A stretch of 35,897 bases of DNA from Sulfurisoma sp. (GTDB taxonomy: Bacteria; Pseudomonadota; Gammaproteobacteria; Burkholderiales; Rhodocyclaceae), in the NCBI GenBank assembly GCA_030691075.1, contig JAUYFI010000145.1, positions 1-35,897 of the forward strand. The letters are read 5' to 3'. The notes under the pieces are model-generated. The model was not told the DNA's origin and searched no databases. It saw only the letters and a list, made by a program, of their open reading frames with translations. Of this stretch, positions 7,792 to 16,597 are shown one piece after another. The first letter of the stretch is position 1. Each line of letters starts with the position of its first letter. The translations under genes were made by a program, and so were the position numbers.

Positions 7792-9933
7792 TCAGAGCCC
7801 TTCGGAATAGAAGCGGCAGCCGTTGCGCCCGCCGGCCTTGACGGCATACAGCGTGCGATCGGCGAGGCGCTGCAGGGTCTCTGCGTCCTCGCCGTGTTCG
7901 GGATAGAGCACCATGCCGATGCTGCCCGAGAGGGTGGCCGTGCCGGCGGCGAGGTGGAAAGGCTGCGCCAGAAGTTCCAGCGCGCGGCGCCCCACCTGCT
8001 CGATCTCCGCCGCGCCGCCGACCTCCGTCAGCAGGATGGTGAATTCGTCGCCTCCCAGCCGCGCCACGGTGTCGGCCTCGCGCACGCAGGAAAGCAGGCG
8101 CTTCGCCACCTCGATCAGCACTTCGTCCCCGGCCTGGTGACCAAGCGAGTCGTTGACCTCCTTGAAGCGGTCGAGGTCGAGAGCCAGCAGGCCGAACTGG
8201 CGCCCGTAGCGCCGGCTGGACGCGAGCGCGCCGTCGAGGCGATCCTGGAACAGCGCGCGGTTGGGCAGGTCGGTGAGCGGATCGTGTTGGGCCTTGTGGC
8301 GCAGCAGTTCCTCCGCATGCTTGCGCTGGGTGATGTCGGTGAAGGTGGCGACATAACGGCCGGCGGCGTCGCCTTCATCGGGCACGGTGGCGATCGCCAG
8401 CCACTGGACATAGAGGTTGCCGTTCTTGTGGCGGTTCCATATCTCGCCTTCCCAGTGGCCGCGCTCGGCCAGCGCCTGCCACATGGCCTGGTAGAAAGCC
8501 GCGTCGTGGCGACCCGACTTGAGAAAGTCGGGCGTCTGGCCGATCGCCTCGCCCGGGGTGTAGCCGGTGATCGAGGTAAAGGCCGGATTGACGCGGAGGA
8601 TGCGGTTCTCGCGGTCGGTGACGATGATGCCCTCGGCCGCATGGTCGAACACGGCCGCCGCGATTTCCAGTTCGCGCTCGTTGCGCACTTGCAGGGTGAT
8701 GTCCTTGACCGTCACCACCCACTGGCCGTGCGTGCCTTCGCGCAGCGGCACGATCAGGATGTCGGCAATGCGCGTGAGCTTCGGGTTGTGGTGGCGCAGG
8801 CGGATGCGCGCGCCGCCGGGCACCACCACCTCGCCGCGCATGCGCCGCTGGTGGCGCTCCGCCACCCAGGCGCGGTCGGACTCGGCCACGAATTCGATGA
8901 AGGGATGCCCCAGCGCGTCTTCCGGCCGGAAGCCGAGGATGTCGGTGAGGCGCTCGTTGACGAAGACGATGTTGCCCTGGTCGAGCACCACCACGCCGTC
9001 CTGGCTGCTCTCGATCACGGAACGGTAGCGCGACTCGCTCTCGGCCAGCCGCCGCTGGCCGAGCGTCCGCTCCTCCACCTCGCGCTGGAGATCGGCATTG
9101 CGCGCCTCGACTTCGCGCGTGCGCTCGGCGATGATGCGATCCTGCTTCCGCGTCAGATCGGAGAGCCCGACGTAGTAGCGACGCGCGCGGTCGAGCGCCA
9201 GGTGACCGAGCAGGCTCACCACGAGACAGGTGCCGATGGCGAGCGACAGGGTCCACGCGCGCTGGGCCGCCCCCACCGCCAGCAATTCGCTGGCCGGCAT
9301 GGTGACCGAAATGCCGCCGCGAACCTGGCCGACCCGATAGTCCTGCTGCGCATGACATTTCATGCAGGGCGGCTTGACCAGCAGCGGCGCCATGTAGCGG
9401 TGCACGGGCTTCGTCTCCTGTCCGAAGAAGCTGATGCGCTCCTTGAGTCCCGTCTCGAACAGGGCCAGCGACTCGGCTTCCCAGGGGTCGGCCTTGTTGG
9501 CCGGGTGGATCGGCTTGAGGCTGGTGATGTGCATGCGCACGCCGTCGCTCTTCTCGGCCAGATCGGCGATCTGACGCGTCATCGAGGCGGGAGTGATCCT
9601 GGTCAGCTTCATGCCCTCGGCGCTGACAATGTCGCGCCTGGCGTCGATCAGGTAGGGGTTGGGCTGGGTCGCTTCGGTCACCGGCACATAGACGCCGCCA
9701 TGGCCCGAATTCCAGTCGCGGGTCAGTTCGATGAGGCGAAACAGCGCGGCGCCGCGCTCGCGCGCCACGACATCGAGATGGCGCTCGATCTGTGCGATCT
9801 CGAGCGAAGCCACCCCCGCGAAAATGGTGGCGACCACGGCATACACCCCGACCACCAGCCAGCGGTAGCGCTCGCCCAGAAACGGACCGATGTCCCGGAA
9901 GAATTCCGCCGAGTTCGAGTTCATCTTCGTCAT
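7792..9933 (-). CDS. Membrane diguanylate cyclase with haem-c (Tll0287-like) sensor, two PAS and GGDEF
   Basis: A 713-aa sensor cyclase predicted to make c-di-GMP at the inner membrane. TM1 is about residues 24-44 and TM2 about 226-247. Between them is a periplasmic domain like Tll0287/DUF3365, with a c-type haem site CMKCH at 190-194. After a coiled coil (about 255-300) come two PAS domains (about 305-420 and 430-545, the second with its PAC motif) and the GGDEF domain (about 555-713). The active-site GGDEF is at 627-631. The inhibitory RxxD site (READ) is correctly placed upstream at 618-621, so product feedback is likely. Start ATG 9933 is chosen because TM1 follows closely; ATG 9924 is an alternative and neither has a strong ribosome site. 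The FtsX-type gene lies 44 bp upstream on the same strand. The haem suggests sensing of redox, NO or oxygen. Confidence 0.92.
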   Translation of the reverse strand: MTKMNSNSAEFFRDIGPFLGERYRWLVVGVYAVVATIFAGVASLEIAQIERHLDVVARERGAALFRLIELTRDWNSGHGGVYVPVTEATQPNPYLIDARRDIVSAEGMKLTRITPASMTRQIADLAEKSDGVRMHITSLKPIHPANKADPWEAESLALFETGLKERISFFGQETKPVHRYMAPLLVKPPCMKCHAQQDYRVGQVRGGISVTMPASELLAVGAAQRAWTLSLAIGTCLVVSLLGHLALDRARRYYVGLSDLTRKQDRIIAERTREVEARNADLQREVEERTLGQRRLAESESRYRSVIESSQDGVVVLDQGNIVFVNERLTDILGFRPEDALGHPFIEFVAESDRAWVAERHQRRMRGEVVVPGGARIRLRHHNPKLTRIADILIVPLREGTHGQWVVTVKDITLQVRNERELEIAAAVFDHAAEGIIVTDRENRILRVNPAFTSITGYTPGEAIGQTPDFLKSGRHDAAFYQAMWQALAERGHWEGEIWNRHKNGNLYVQWLAIATVPDEGDAAGRYVATFTDITQRKHAEELLRHKAQHDPLTDLPNRALFQDRLDGALASSRRYGRQFGLLALDLDRFKEVNDSLGHQAGDEVLIEVAKRLLSCVREADTVARLGGDEFTILLTEVGGAAEIEQVGRRALELLAQPFHLAAGTATLSGSIGMVLYPEHGEDAETLQRLADRTLYAVKAGGRNGCRFYSEGL

Positions 9934-9977
9934 GGTGCCGCCAGCGGCCCCAAAAGGCAATGCCTCGCTATCCTTCG

Positions 9978-12506
9978 CTATCCTTCGCGCAGCCCCGTCA
10001 TGGCCGCGCTGGCCAGCGCGCCGCGCGTCGCCAGCACGCCGGCCAGCGCCACCCCGAGCGTGCCGGCCGCGCAACCGATGACGACCAGCAACGGATCGGG
10101 CAGATAGGGCAGGTGGAAGACGAAGCGCGCCAGCGCCCAGGCGATCGCCGCCGCGCCGAGGCCGCCGAGCAGCCCCGCCATGCCGCCCAGCACCGCGAAC
10201 TCGACGCCCAGCGCGGCGCGCAGTTGCCGCTTGCGCGCGCCCAGCGCGCGCATCACCGCCAGTTCGCGCAGGCGCTCGTCGGCGGTGGCCTGCAATGCGG
10301 CGTAAAGCACCACGACGCCGGCCGCCAGCGCAAAGCCGAACAGCAGCTGCACCGCCCGCGTCACCTGGTCGAGCGTGGCCTGCAACTGGCGCACCAGCGC
10401 GGCGACATCGACCACCGTGATGTTGGGAAATGCGCGTGCCAGCGCATTGACGAAGGCGATCCGCTCCTGCGGCAGGTGGAAGCTGGTGATGTGGCTGGTC
10501 GGCAAACCGTCGAGCGCGCCGGCCGTCGCGATGACGAAAAAATTGACCCGCATCGAGTCCCAGTCGAGCTTGCGCAAGCTTGTGATGCGCGCCACCAGAC
10601 GCTGTCCGGCGACGTCGTAGGCCAGTTCGTCGCCGAGCTTGAGGTTGAGGGTTTCGGCCAGGCCGTGCTCGACCGAAAACTGCGGTTCCTTCGATTTTCC
10701 ATGCCAGCGCCCGGCCGTGACGGTGTTGCCACCGGGCAGGTTGGCCGTCCACGACAGGTTGAACTCACGTTCGACCAGCCGCTGGGCGCGCTCCTCGGCA
10801 TAGTCGTCCGGCCGCACCGGCCGGCCGTTCACCGCCACCAGGCGGCCGCGCACCATGGCTTCCAGCAGCGGCGGCGGCAGGCCGCTGGCCGTGAAAAAGT
10901 CGGTGATGGCGAGACGCTGCTCGGGCTGGATGTTGATGATGAAACGGTTGGGCGCGTCCGGTGGCACGCGGCTACGCCAGCTGTCCATCAACTCGTCGCG
11001 CGCCACGGTGAGCAGCAGCAGCGCCGTGAGGCCGAGGCCCAGCGACACCGCCTGCACCAGCGTCGCCAGCCGCCGCCGCCGCAGATTGACCAGGCCGTAG
11101 CGCCAGCCGGGGCCGGCGCGCACGCGACGGAGCAGCGCGATCACCAGCCGGGCGAAGCCGGCATAGAAGGCGACGGCGGCGAGAAAACCGCCGAGCACGA
11201 CGGCACCGAGCCCGATTTCGCCGGCAATGGCCACCATCAGCAGCGCCAGCAGCGCAATACCGACGCCATAGCCGGCGAGCGAGGCCGGTTCGCCGTCCCA
11301 TTCGCGCCGCAGCACCCGCACGGTCGGTACCCGTTTGAGCCGCAGCAGCGGCGGCAGCACGAAGCCGACCACCAGCACCGCGCCCACGGCCAAGCCTTGC
11401 GCCCACGGCTGCCAGCCCGGTTGCGGCAGCGCATCGGTGAGGATGCCGGCGAGCAGCGATTGCAGCCCCCATTGCGTCGCATAGCCGGCGATACCACCGA
11501 CGAGGGTTGCCAGCAGGCCGAAGATCACGAATTCGCCGCCATGGATCACGAGTATCTGCGCTTCGCGCGCGCCGAGGCAGCGCAGCACGGCGCAGCCGTC
11601 GAGATGCCGGCGCATGTAACGGTCGGCGGAAAGCCCGACGGCGACGGCGGCGAGGATCACCGCGAGCAGCGCGGCCAGCCGCAGGAAGCGTTGCGCCCGC
11701 TCGATCAGGTTGCGCACCTCGGGGCGGGCGTTGTCGAGGCTTTCGAGTTTTTCGCCTCGGCCGAGCTTTTTCTCAATGACGTGACTGAAGGCAACCACCG
11801 CGGCAGTCTCGCCGGCCAGATGCAGGCGGTAGGTGATACGGCTGCCCGGCTGCACCAGCCGAGAGGCCGCAAGGTCGGCCAGGTTCATCAAGAGGCGCGG
11901 CGCCAGGGCGAAGGCATTGATGCCGCGATCGGGCTCCAGCGTCAGCACCGCCGTCATCACCGGCTCGATCGAGCCCAGCCGCAGCGAGATACCGGGCGTC
12001 ATGCCCAGCGCCGAGGTCAGGCGTTCGTCGAGCCAGACCTCGCCCGGCGCCGGCACGCCCTGCACCTCGGCATCGGCGGCGTTCAGTTGAAGCGCGGTGC
12101 GCAGCCGGCCGCGTAGCGGGTAGTTGGCGGTCACGGCCTTGATTTCCGCCAACTGAGCGGCCACCCGCGCTCCATTCACCATGCTCACCATGCTGGGGAA
12201 GGTGGCACTCTCGGCCAGCCGAAGGCCGGCGCGGCGGGCATCTTCCCTGATCTCGTCGCGCCACGGATGGTCGGCGGTGAGCAGCAAGTCGCCGCCGAGC
12301 AACTGGTGCGACTGCTGCATCAACCCGCGCTCGACCCGATCCGCCAGAAAGCCGACGCTGGTCAGCGCCGCCACCGCCACCACCAGCGCCACGCCCAGCA
12401 CCGTCAGCTCGCCGGCGCGCCAGTCGCGGGCGAGCATGCGCAGGGCCAGTTTCCAGGCTGCCGCGGTCGCCGCCGGATATTTCATGCTAAACGAGAGAGC
12501 CGTCAT
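9978..12506 (-). CDS. FtsX-like (YbbP-type) ABC transporter permease
   Basis: An inner-membrane protein of about 842 aa with two FtsX-type permease repeats and a large extracytoplasmic MacB_PCD-like domain. TM1 is in the first 45 residues (ELTVLGVALVVAVAALTSV). Clusters of membrane segments occur mid-protein, and the last cluster (from about residue 715) has the FtsX motif LRELAVMRALGARKRQL. The overall plan matches the YbbP-type permeases, which normally pair with a LolD-like ATPase (YbbA); no such ATPase lies in this window. The start is uncertain: TTG 12524, ATG 12506 and ATG 12485 are in frame and none has a clear ribosome site. The substrate is unknown; lipoprotein or hydrophobic-compound handling is the family guess. 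It is divergent from the bacteriohemerythrin gene. Confidence 0.88.
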   Translation of the reverse strand: MTALSFSMKYPAATAAAWKLALRMLARDWRAGELTVLGVALVVAVAALTSVGFLADRVERGLMQQSHQLLGGDLLLTADHPWRDEIREDARRAGLRLAESATFPSMVSMVNGARVAAQLAEIKAVTANYPLRGRLRTALQLNAADAEVQGVPAPGEVWLDERLTSALGMTPGISLRLGSIEPVMTAVLTLEPDRGINAFALAPRLLMNLADLAASRLVQPGSRITYRLHLAGETAAVVAFSHVIEKKLGRGEKLESLDNARPEVRNLIERAQRFLRLAALLAVILAAVAVGLSADRYMRRHLDGCAVLRCLGAREAQILVIHGGEFVIFGLLATLVGGIAGYATQWGLQSLLAGILTDALPQPGWQPWAQGLAVGAVLVVGFVLPPLLRLKRVPTVRVLRREWDGEPASLAGYGVGIALLALLMVAIAGEIGLGAVVLGGFLAAVAFYAGFARLVIALLRRVRAGPGWRYGLVNLRRRRLATLVQAVSLGLGLTALLLLTVARDELMDSWRSRVPPDAPNRFIINIQPEQRLAITDFFTASGLPPPLLEAMVRGRLVAVNGRPVRPDDYAEERAQRLVEREFNLSWTANLPGGNTVTAGRWHGKSKEPQFSVEHGLAETLNLKLGDELAYDVAGQRLVARITSLRKLDWDSMRVNFFVIATAGALDGLPTSHITSFHLPQERIAFVNALARAFPNITVVDVAALVRQLQATLDQVTRAVQLLFGFALAAGVVVLYAALQATADERLRELAVMRALGARKRQLRAALGVEFAVLGGMAGLLGGLGAAAIAWALARFVFHLPYLPDPLLVVIGCAAGTLGVALAGVLATRGALASAAMTGLREG
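10892..10916 (-). repeat. Possible degenerate copy of the short repeat (in the FtsX-like gene)
   Basis: On the minus strand this reads GCGTCTCGCCATCACCGACT and then TTTTC. It keeps about three quarters of the consensus positions, including CCGACTTTTT. It is weak alone and could be chance; it is listed because the exact copies make it worth scoring. Confidence 0.25.
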
Positions 12507-12569
12507 AAACCCATGACGCGACAAGTGTTATCATGCGAACCTCATCAACCTACCCGAGGTACATATATC

Positions 12570-13025
12570 ATGTCGGCAAGCAAGGATACGCTGGTTGCAT
12601 GGCAAGACGACTTCGGCCTCGGCCTGACCGAGATCGACGACCAGCACAAGAGCTTGTTCGATCTCATCAACCGTCTCTGGGCGGCCGTCGTCGGCCGGGC
12701 CGATACCGCGGAAATGATGGCCATCCTGGCGGAACTCGAACACTACACCCTCTCCCACTTCGCGGCGGAAGAGACCTTCATGCGGGTCATCGACTATCCG
12801 GGCTTCGCCGAGCACAAGAAGGCCCACGAAGCCTTCGTCGGACGCCTCGGCGAAGAAAAGAAGTCGATCCTGGCCGGCAAGCATTTCAGCCTCGAAATGC
12901 TGCGTTTCCTCAAGGACTGGCTGATCAACCACATCATGGTCATGGATCGCGCCTACGCCGAGGTTCATGCAGCCAGCAAGCAGCCCAAGTCCATGTTCTC
13001 CAGGCTGTTCCAACGCTTCTTCTGA
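12570..13025 (+). CDS. Bacteriohemerythrin
   Basis: A 151-aa single-domain hemerythrin that binds oxygen at a non-haem di-iron site. The full set of expected ligands is visible: H26 (DDQHKSLF), H63 and E67 (HFAAEE), H82 and H86 (HKKAH), and H121 and D126 (HIMVMD). The start ATG 12570 has GAGG about 12 bases upstream, and the N-terminal W-x-D-x-F...G pattern is typical. There is no signal peptide, so it is cytoplasmic. Such proteins supply or sense oxygen in microaerobic bacteria, often near respiratory or signalling genes. Here the neighbours are an FtsX permease (divergent) and radA (convergent), which give no further clue. Confidence 0.95.
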   Translation: MSASKDTLVAWQDDFGLGLTEIDDQHKSLFDLINRLWAAVVGRADTAEMMAILAELEHYTLSHFAAEETFMRVIDYPGFAEHKKAHEAFVGRLGEEKKSILAGKHFSLEMLRFLKDWLINHIMVMDRAYAEVHAASKQPKSMFSRLFQRFF

Positions 13026-13030
13026 GCGGC

Positions 13031-13058
13031 CGCGATCCGTCACAGGTCGCGGATCGCG
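13031..13058. terminator. Inverted repeat between convergent bacteriohemerythrin and radA
   Basis: Arms CGCGATCCG (13031-13039) and CGGATCGCG (13050-13058) pair perfectly over 9 bp with a 10-base loop. It lies just after the bacteriohemerythrin stop and covers the radA stop on the other strand. No U-run follows on either side, so a terminator role is plausible but unproven. Confidence 0.4.
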
Positions 13059-14416
13059 TCCATCGCCTGTTCCACCCGCGCCAGGGCGACCACCTCGATG
13101 CCCGGGATCGCCTGCCTGGGCGCGTTGGCCTTGGGGATCAGCGCGTGGGTGAAGCCAAGCTTGGCGGCCTCCTTCAGGCGATCCTGACCGCGCGGCGCGG
13201 GGCGAATCTCGCCGGCCAGACCCACTTCGCCGAAGGCCACCCACTTGCCCGGCAGCGGCCGGTTGCGCAAGCTCGACACGATGGCCAGCAGCACGGCCAG
13301 ATCGGCCGCCGGTTCCTGGATGCGCACGCCACCGACGGCATTGACGAACACATCCTGGTCGAAGCAGGCGATGCCGGCGTGGCGGTGCAGCACCGCGAGC
13401 AGCATGGCCAGGCGATTGGCATCGAGGCCGACGGTAAGCCGGCGCGGGCTGGGCGTGTGGGCGGTATCGACCAGCGCCTGAATCTCGACCAGCAGCGGCC
13501 GCGTGCCCTCCTGCGTCACCAGCACGCAGGAGCCCGCGACATCCTGCGCATGTTGCGACAGGAACAGCGCCGAGGGGTTGGAGACGCCGCGCAGGCCCTT
13601 GTCGGTCATGGCGAAAACGCCGAGCTCGTTAACCGCGCCGAAGCGGTTCTTGAAGGCGCGGATCAGGCGGAAGCTGGAATTGGTGTCGCCCTCGAAATAG
13701 AGCACGGTGTCGACCATGTGCTCCAGCACGCGCGGCCCGGCCAGCGCGCCTTCCTTGGTCACGTGGCCGACGAATATCACGCAGGTGCCGCTCTGCTTGG
13801 CGAAGCGCGTGAGCTGGGCCGCGCACTCGCGCACCTGCGCCACCGATCCCGGCGCCGAGGTCAACGCCTCGGAATAGACGGTCTGGATGGAGTCGATCAC
13901 CGCGATCAGCGGCCGCGTCTCGGCCAGCGTGGCGATGATCTTCTCCAGGCCGATCTCGGGCAGCAGCCGCAGCCCGGCGACCGGAAGCTGAAGGCGCCGC
14001 GCCCGCAGCGCCACCTGCTCGGCCGATTCCTCGCCCGAAACGTAGAGCACGGATTCGCCGGCCTCGGCCAGGCGCGAGAGGGCCTGCAACAGCAGCGTCG
14101 ATTTGCCGATGCCGGGATCGCCGCCGATCAGCACCACGCCGCCGGTGACCAGGCCGCCGCCGAGCACGCGATCGAACTCCTCGATGCCTGTCGCCTGGCG
14201 CGGCTCTTCGCGCGGCTTGATCTCAGCCAGATCCTGCAACTTGCCGACGCCGGCGAGCGAGGCAAAGGACGTCGTGTAGCGGTTGGCGCCCGCCGCCGGC
14301 TCGGCCACCGATTCGACCAGCGTGTTCCACAGCCCGCAGCCCGGACACTGCCCCTGCCACTTGGGCGAGGAGGCGCCGCATTCGGTGCAGATGTAGGCGG
14401 TCTTCGGCTTGGCCAA
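13040..14416 (-). CDS. radA: DNA repair protein RadA
   Basis: A 458-aa RecA-like ATPase that drives branch migration in recombinational repair and processes stalled forks. It has the N-terminal C4 zinc finger (C10, C13, C24, C27: CTEC...CPGC), Walker A GGDPGIGKST at 98-107, the RadA-specific KNRFG motif (FKNRFGAVNELGVF) in the middle, and a C-terminal Lon-protease-like domain (EPAADLAVLLA, then GEVGLAGEIR). TTG at 14416 is the start: it gives MAKPKTAYICTECG, the normal RadA N-terminus, while the longer open frame runs back through alr. It begins 2 bp after the alr stop, so alr-radA are coupled. Confidence 0.95.
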   Translation of the reverse strand: MAKPKTAYICTECGASSPKWQGQCPGCGLWNTLVESVAEPAAGANRYTTSFASLAGVGKLQDLAEIKPREEPRQATGIEEFDRVLGGGLVTGGVVLIGGDPGIGKSTLLLQALSRLAEAGESVLYVSGEESAEQVALRARRLQLPVAGLRLLPEIGLEKIIATLAETRPLIAVIDSIQTVYSEALTSAPGSVAQVRECAAQLTRFAKQSGTCVIFVGHVTKEGALAGPRVLEHMVDTVLYFEGDTNSSFRLIRAFKNRFGAVNELGVFAMTDKGLRGVSNPSALFLSQHAQDVAGSCVLVTQEGTRPLLVEIQALVDTAHTPSPRRLTVGLDANRLAMLLAVLHRHAGIACFDQDVFVNAVGGVRIQEPAADLAVLLAIVSSLRNRPLPGKWVAFGEVGLAGEIRPAPRGQDRLKEAAKLGFTHALIPKANAPRQAIPGIEVVALARVEQAMDAIRDL

Positions 14417-14418
14417 GA

Positions 14419-15489
14419 CTAGCCGACCTCGACGACGGGAACGCGCGCGGCGAGCGCGCAGAACAGCTCGTAGCCGAGGGTGCCGGCGGCGGCGGCCACC
14501 TCGTCGGCCGGCAGACCTTCGCCCCAGAGAATCGCCGTCTCGCCGGCGCCGACTTTTTGCGGCAGGTCGGTAAGATCGACGCAAATCTTGTCCATCGAGA
14601 CGCGGCCGACGATGCCGCAGCGCCGCCCGGCGACCAGCACCGGCGCGCCGTTGGGGGCGTGGCGCGGATAGCCGTCGGCATAGCCGCAGGCCACCACGCC
14701 GATGGTCGTCGGCCGCTCCGCGGTGAAGGTTCCGCCGTAGCCGACACGCTGACCCGGAAGAATGTCGCGCACGGCGATCAGCTCGCTTGCCAGCGTCATC
14801 ACCGGCCGCAGGCCGAGTTCCTCCGCGCTCGTTTCGGGAAACGGCGAACCGCCGTAGAGCATGATGCCCGGCCGCACCCAGTCGGCCTGGGTCTGGCCGT
14901 GACGCAAGAGCCCGGCCGAATTGGCAAGGCTTTGCGGCAGCGCGGCGGTCACGCCGCTCAGCGCCTGCATCTGCCAATCGACGCCGCGAGGGCCGTCGGC
15001 ATCGGCGAAGTGCGTCATCAGCGTGACGCTGGAGGCCAGCCGCGAGCGCCGGATCTGCTCCAGCACCGCCGGTACTTCGTCGGGATTCAAACCCAGCCGG
15101 TTCATGCCGGTATTGAGCTTGAGATAGACCGGCAGCCGCACCGGCAGGGGCACCGCGCAGAAGGCTTCGGCCTGGGCACGGCTGTGAATCACCGTGGTCA
15201 GGCCGTATTCGGCGAAAGCCGGCAATTCCTCGGCTTCGTAAAAACCTTCGAGCATCAGGATCGGCTGGCGAATGCCGGCCTCGCGCAGGGCAATGGCGCC
15301 ATCGAGCTCGATCAGGGCGAAGCCGTCGGTGGTGTCGGCAAGGGCCAGTGCAACAATCAACAGCCCGTGGCCATAGGCGTCGGCCTTGACGACGCTCCAG
15401 ATGCGAGCGTCGCCGGCATGGTGGCGGGCAACGGCATGATTATGGCGCAGCGCCGCGAGGTCGATGCGCGCGCGAATCGGGCGAGACAT
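14419..15489 (-). CDS. alr: Alanine racemase
   Basis: PLP enzyme interconverting L- and D-alanine, supplying D-Ala for peptidoglycan. At 356 aa it has the family length. The PLP lysine is K35 in VKADAYGHG. The catalytic tyrosine lies in RVGYGGTF in the C-terminal beta domain. The TGMNRLG motif and SMDKICVDLTDLP are also typical. The start ATG 15489 gives the usual MSRPIRARIDLAALRHN N-terminus. radA follows after 2 bp. A copy of the short repeat falls in the last quarter (14533-14560), where it codes QKVGAGETAI, a surface-loop stretch of the C-terminal domain. Confidence 0.95.
   Translation of the reverse strand: MSRPIRARIDLAALRHNHAVARHHAGDARIWSVVKADAYGHGLLIVALALADTTDGFALIELDGAIALREAGIRQPILMLEGFYEAEELPAFAEYGLTTVIHSRAQAEAFCAVPLPVRLPVYLKLNTGMNRLGLNPDEVPAVLEQIRRSRLASSVTLMTHFADADGPRGVDWQMQALSGVTAALPQSLANSAGLLRHGQTQADWVRPGIMLYGGSPFPETSAEELGLRPVMTLASELIAVRDILPGQRVGYGGTFTAERPTTIGVVACGYADGYPRHAPNGAPVLVAGRRCGIVGRVSMDKICVDLTDLPQKVGAGETAILWGEGLPADEVAAAAGTLGYELFCALAARVPVVEVG
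14533..14560 (+). repeat. Coding-embedded short repeat, copy 3 (in alr)
   Basis: CGCCGTCTCGCCGGCGCCGA followed by CTTTTTGC. It differs from the consensus core at two bases. It is antisense to alr, so the gene reads its complement as K-V-G-A-G-E-T-A, close to the K-V-G-A-G-D-T-A in the transporter at 34276. Confidence 0.6.
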
Positions 15490-15518
15490 GGATTCAGTCT
15501 ACCGGAATCCGGCAGCAA

Positions 15519-16421
15519 TCAAACAGCGCACTCCTTGAGGCGCATGCTGGCGTAGTCGACGAAGGCGGTAACCAGGCGAGAGCGGAACTTCTCTTTCGGA
15601 TAGACCATCGACAGCGTTCGCGTCAGGCGCGGCTTGAGCGGAATCGCCACGATGTCGCCCAGGCGCAGGGTGGCGGCGATCGAGGCGGCCGAGGCGATGG
15701 CGAAACCCAACCCGGTCTCGACCACGCCGATCAGCGCCACCGGGCTGCCCATTTCCATCACCAGATTGATCTGCTCGGGGGCGACGCCGTGCTTGTGCAG
15801 GTAGGCATCGGTGAATTCGCGCGTGCCGGAACCCGGTTCGCGCGAGACGTAGGGATGGTCGACGAGCTGCTGGGGCGAGAGCGCCTTGTGCCTGGCCAGC
15901 GGGAACTTCGGGCTGCAGATCACGAACAGTTCGTCCTCGCAGCTGGCCTCGGTTTGCAGGTTGGGCTGGTGCGAGGGCGACTCGATGAAACCGATGTCGA
16001 TGGTGTGCTCGGCGACACGGGTCTCGATGGTCTCGGAATTGGCGACGACCAGGCGCGGGCGCACGCTGGGGTGCAGCGACTTGAACTCGCCGAGGATGCG
16101 CGGCAACATGAACTCGGCGATGGTGGTCGAGGCGCCGACCAGCAGCGAGCCGCCGATCTCGCCCGTCATTTCCGCCAGGCGCACGTCCATTTCGGACGAC
16201 AGGCCGAGAATCCGTTCGGCATAGATCAGCACCATGTCGCCGGCGGGGGTCAGCGCAATGCGACCATGGCCGCGGTCGAAGAGGCGCGTGTTGAAGTGCT
16301 CCTCGAGCTGCTTGATCTGGAAGGTCACGGCGGGCTGCGTCATGAACAGCACCTCCGCCGCCTTGGTGAACGACAGCTGCTTGGCAACGGCATGAAAAAC
16401 CTGCAACCTGCGATCGGCCAT
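15519..16421 (-). CDS. LysR-family transcriptional regulator
   Basis: A 300-aa regulator. The N-terminal winged helix-turn-helix spans about residues 1-60 (LSFTKAAEVLFMTQPAVTFQIKQLEEHF, shown here as its positions 16-43), and the periplasmic-binding-like effector domain runs from about 90 to 290. The HTH variant with FMTQPAVTFQI is that of the YeiE/CbbR-like branch, but the target and effector cannot be told from the sequence. It is transcribed away from lplT, from a 176-bp intergenic region that holds inverted-repeat elements, so self-regulation and control of lplT are reasonable inferences. Downstream, alr is on the same strand 29 bp away. Confidence 0.92.
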   Translation of the reverse strand: MADRRLQVFHAVAKQLSFTKAAEVLFMTQPAVTFQIKQLEEHFNTRLFDRGHGRIALTPAGDMVLIYAERILGLSSEMDVRLAEMTGEIGGSLLVGASTTIAEFMLPRILGEFKSLHPSVRPRLVVANSETIETRVAEHTIDIGFIESPSHQPNLQTEASCEDELFVICSPKFPLARHKALSPQQLVDHPYVSREPGSGTREFTDAYLHKHGVAPEQINLVMEMGSPVALIGVVETGLGFAIASAASIAATLRLGDIVAIPLKPRLTRTLSMVYPKEKFRSRLVTAFVDYASMRLKECAV

Positions 16422-16597
16422 GTCTCTGCGCTCCCCCCCGGCAAACCTCGTATTCGCTATGGCTGATATTCAATCACAAAAGCCATGCATAAGATAGTCT
16501 GATGATAGACGGCGGTGTTGCCGGGCGACAACTGGCACCGTCACGAGACCCTTAAACTTTCGTGCTATAAAGCCGCAGCCCTCCTGCCTTCCCGCCT
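16422..16597. promoter_or_regulatory. Divergent lysR/lplT control region
   Basis: A relatively A+T-rich stretch. An inverted pair ATGGCT (16459-16464) and AGCCAT (16481-16486) is spaced by 16 bp, and TGATATTCAATCA lies between the arms; this layout is seen at LysR operators. A second short element, GATAGTCTGATGATAGAC, lies at 16493-16510. A -10-like TATAAA at 16566-16571 precedes the lplT start by 26 bp. No good -35 or ribosome site is visible for lplT. Confidence 0.4.

Noticed and set aside
9966-9988. Tandem 10-bp duplication (CGCTATCCTT twice) at the end of the FtsX-like gene
   Set aside because: A simple short duplication at a gene end; no likely function.
7477-12116. Very long plus-strand open frames (such as 876 and 774 aa) opposite the diguanylate cyclase and FtsX genes
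   Set aside because: They are antisense shadows caused by high GC. Their sequences are Arg/Gln/His/Gly-rich with no domain, while the minus-strand genes have full motifs.
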